From assembly GCF_003933245.1 (NCBI RefSeq), contig NZ_QUSX01000002.1, forward strand, positions 682,001 through 746,000: a stretch of DNA of 64,000 nucleotides. The letters run 5' to 3'. Position numbers and translations under genes: made by a program. This document shows positions 62,692 to 64,000 of the stretch, piece after piece. Source of the DNA: Maribacter algicola (GTDB lineage Bacteria; Bacteroidota; Bacteroidia; Flavobacteriales; Flavobacteriaceae). How positions within the stretch are numbered: the first letter of the stretch is position 1; the number at the start of each line of letters is the position of its first letter. The notes beneath the pieces are model-generated. The model was not told the origin of the DNA and ran no database searches. It saw nothing but the letters and a program-made list of their open reading frames with translations.

Positions 62692-63642
62692 ATGAAGATA
62701 TTGGCGAACGATGGAATATCCGATAAGGGTATTTCTCTTCTTGAAAATAAAGGATTTAAAGTAATTACAACGCATGTTGCCCAAGAGCAGCTAGGAAACT
62801 ATATAAACCAGAACGATGTCACCTGTCTTTTGGTTCGAAGTGCCACCAAGGTGGATAGAAACTTAATCGATGCCTGTCCCAAGCTAAAGCTTATTGGCCG
62901 TGGTGGCGTAGGTATGGACAATATAGATGTGGAATATGCCCAGAAAAAGGGCATTCAAGTAATAAATACGCCATCTGCGTCCTCACTATCCGTGGCGGAA
63001 TTGGTATTTGCCCATCTATATGGAGGCGTTCGTTTTTTATACGATGCCAATAGAAATATGCCTTTAGAGGGGGATAGCAAGTTCAAACAGCTAAAAAAAA
63101 CCTACGGAAACGGGAAGGAGCTTGCCGGTAAGACTTTGGGCATTATAGGTTTTGGCCGGATAGGTCAGGCGGTAGCCAAATTGGCCTTGGGTGCTGGAAT
63201 GAAAGTAATTTTCTTTGACCCCTTGTTGGACGACGTTTCTTTGACCCTCTCCTTTTTTGATGGACAATCCGTGACATTCAATCTAAAAAAAACGGATAAG
63301 GACCAATTGTTAAAAGTGTCCGACTTTATTACCGTTCACGTTCCTGCACAGAAAAATTACGTTTTGGGCAGCAGGGAATTTGAATTGATGAAAGATGGTG
63401 TAGGTATCATCAATGCGGCCAGAGGTGGCGTTATTGATGAAGTTGCCCTCGTGGATGCTTTGGAAAGCAATAAGGTCTCCTTTGCAGGGATGGACGTGTA
63501 CGAGTCGGAACCCCAACCTGAAATTAGGATACTAATGCATCCAAAAATATCCTTGACACCACACATTGGAGGCGCTACAAACGAAGCACAGGACAGGATA
63601 GGAATTGAGTTGGCGGAACAAATAATTTATCATTTTAAATAG
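62692..63642 (+). CDS. serA: D-3-phosphoglycerate dehydrogenase, short form
   Basis: This 316-residue D-2-hydroxyacid dehydrogenase probably oxidises 3-phosphoglycerate, step 1 of serine synthesis. It has NTPSASSLSVAELVF, the Rossmann motif LGIIGFGRIGQAVA, catalytic Arg in NAARGGVID, Glu in DVYESEPQP and His in LTPHIGGATNEA. It lacks the C-terminal ACT domain, so feedback by serine is not expected. It follows serC by 4 bases. Confidence 0.9.
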   Translation: MKILANDGISDKGISLLENKGFKVITTHVAQEQLGNYINQNDVTCLLVRSATKVDRNLIDACPKLKLIGRGGVGMDNIDVEYAQKKGIQVINTPSASSLSVAELVFAHLYGGVRFLYDANRNMPLEGDSKFKQLKKTYGNGKELAGKTLGIIGFGRIGQAVAKLALGAGMKVIFFDPLLDDVSLTLSFFDGQSVTFNLKKTDKDQLLKVSDFITVHVPAQKNYVLGSREFELMKDGVGIINAARGGVIDEVALVDALESNKVSFAGMDVYESEPQPEIRILMHPKISLTPHIGGATNEAQDRIGIELAEQIIYHFK

Positions 63643-63708
63643 TGTTTTTTTGCAACTTTTTTGAACTCTTTTTGTACATTACCATCAGAACATTAAATTA
63701 ACTATAAA

Positions 63709-64000
63709 ATGGCAGGATTATTAGACTTATTGAATAGCCCAATAGGCAAGCAATTAATTAGCGGTGTCGCCGGACAGACCAATCAACCGGAAAATAAAAC
63801 GGCCGATGTACTTAGCATGGCCATGCCACTTATTTTGGGTGCCATGAAAAAAAATGTAAAATCCCCAAATGGCGCGGAAGGTTTGATGAGTGCCTTGAAC
63901 AACAAACACGACGGTAGTATTTTGGACAATCTGGGAGGACTGTTCCAAGGAGGTGTGGATGATTCCGTAATTAATGACGGGGCCGGTATCCTTGGCCATG
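63709..64000 (+). CDS. DUF937 family protein, 5' part only
   Basis: The gene runs off the window end. The 97 visible residues (MAGLLDLLNSPIGKQLISGV, ADVLSMAMPLILGAMKKNVK, GGLFQGGVDDSVINDGAGIL) match the DUF937/YidB-like family, small helical proteins of unknown role. The ATG at 63709 follows serA by 66 bases. Confidence 0.8.
   Translation, partial: MAGLLDLLNSPIGKQLISGVAGQTNQPENKTADVLSMAMPLILGAMKKNVKSPNGAEGLMSALNNKHDGSILDNLGGLFQGGVDDSVINDGAGILGH

Noticed and set aside
1..64000. Prophage, integrative element or secretion-system island
   Set aside because: No integrase, transposase, phage structural gene, att-like tRNA or GC shift was noticed; PorX alone does not make a type IX gene cluster.

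Overview
The window is a gene-dense stretch of chromosome from a member of the Bacteroidota, very probably a marine member of the Flavobacteriaceae (I cannot name the genus). The signs are a fused LpxC/FabZ, bifunctional HisB and HisIE, a PorX-type response regulator of the type IX secretion system, DUF4835 and DUF6913 family genes, an acyl-CoA reductase/serC/serA block next to a ferredoxin, weak Shine-Dalgarno sequences, and upstream regions carrying TAnnTTTG, the -7 element of the Bacteroidota sigma factor. Nearly everything is housekeeping. I see no prophage, insertion sequence, CRISPR array, tRNA or rRNA.

Layout. 1-3.1 kb (+): the end of an exonuclease/GIY-YIG protein, a K+ channel, miaA and a gluconokinase. 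3.1-5.4 kb (-): an RprXY-like two-component system. 5.5-15.7 kb (-): coaE, a YbbR-domain gene, a glycosyltransferase, fabI, recN, DUF4835, coaBC, rpoZ, bamD, dapA and DUF6913. 15.7-20.3 kb (+ except one gene): a 5'-nucleotidase split in two genes, an acetyltransferase, a lone four-helix membrane sensor on the - strand, a flavin-fold protein and a DUF1080 lipoprotein. 20.3-28.9 kb (-): a complete histidine operon, hisG-D-C-B-H-A-(dinB)-F-(racemase)-IE, preceded by a leader peptide with three His codons and a terminator. 29-33.6 kb (-): prohibitin, a VWA protein, fabG and sucD. 33.7-39.8 kb (-): the lipid A block (HD hydrolase, lpxD, lpxC/fabZ, lpxA, efp and a second lpxD). 40-47.6 kb (mostly +): porX, tsaE, a tiny secreted peptide, a membrane protein, alanine dehydrogenase, DUF4258, proline dehydrogenase (-), aroB and a small acidic protein. 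47.6-50 kb (-): DinB, Lrp and an M14 peptidase. 50-60.4 kb: a small lipoprotein, a Gfo/Idh/MocA oxidoreductase, sterol desaturase, mscL, parC, parE, ychF and ferredoxin. 60.5-64 kb (+): acyl-CoA reductase, serC, serA and a partial DUF937 gene.

The most interesting material is regulatory or mobile-repeat-like, not a new gene cluster: (i) a classical-looking his attenuator with a mutually exclusive antiterminator; (ii) two divergent promoters in which TAnnTTTG boxes face each other as perfect palindromes with the same 2-bp spacing; (iii) short dispersed repeats that have entered the coding ends of hisA and hisD and also lie in several intergenic gaps; (iv) candidate operators for the two-component system, an Lrp regulator, a small secreted peptide and an HD hydrolase; and (v) a hairpin that would sequester the start of a small acidic protein. 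I did not find convincing evidence of a wholly new multi-gene system.
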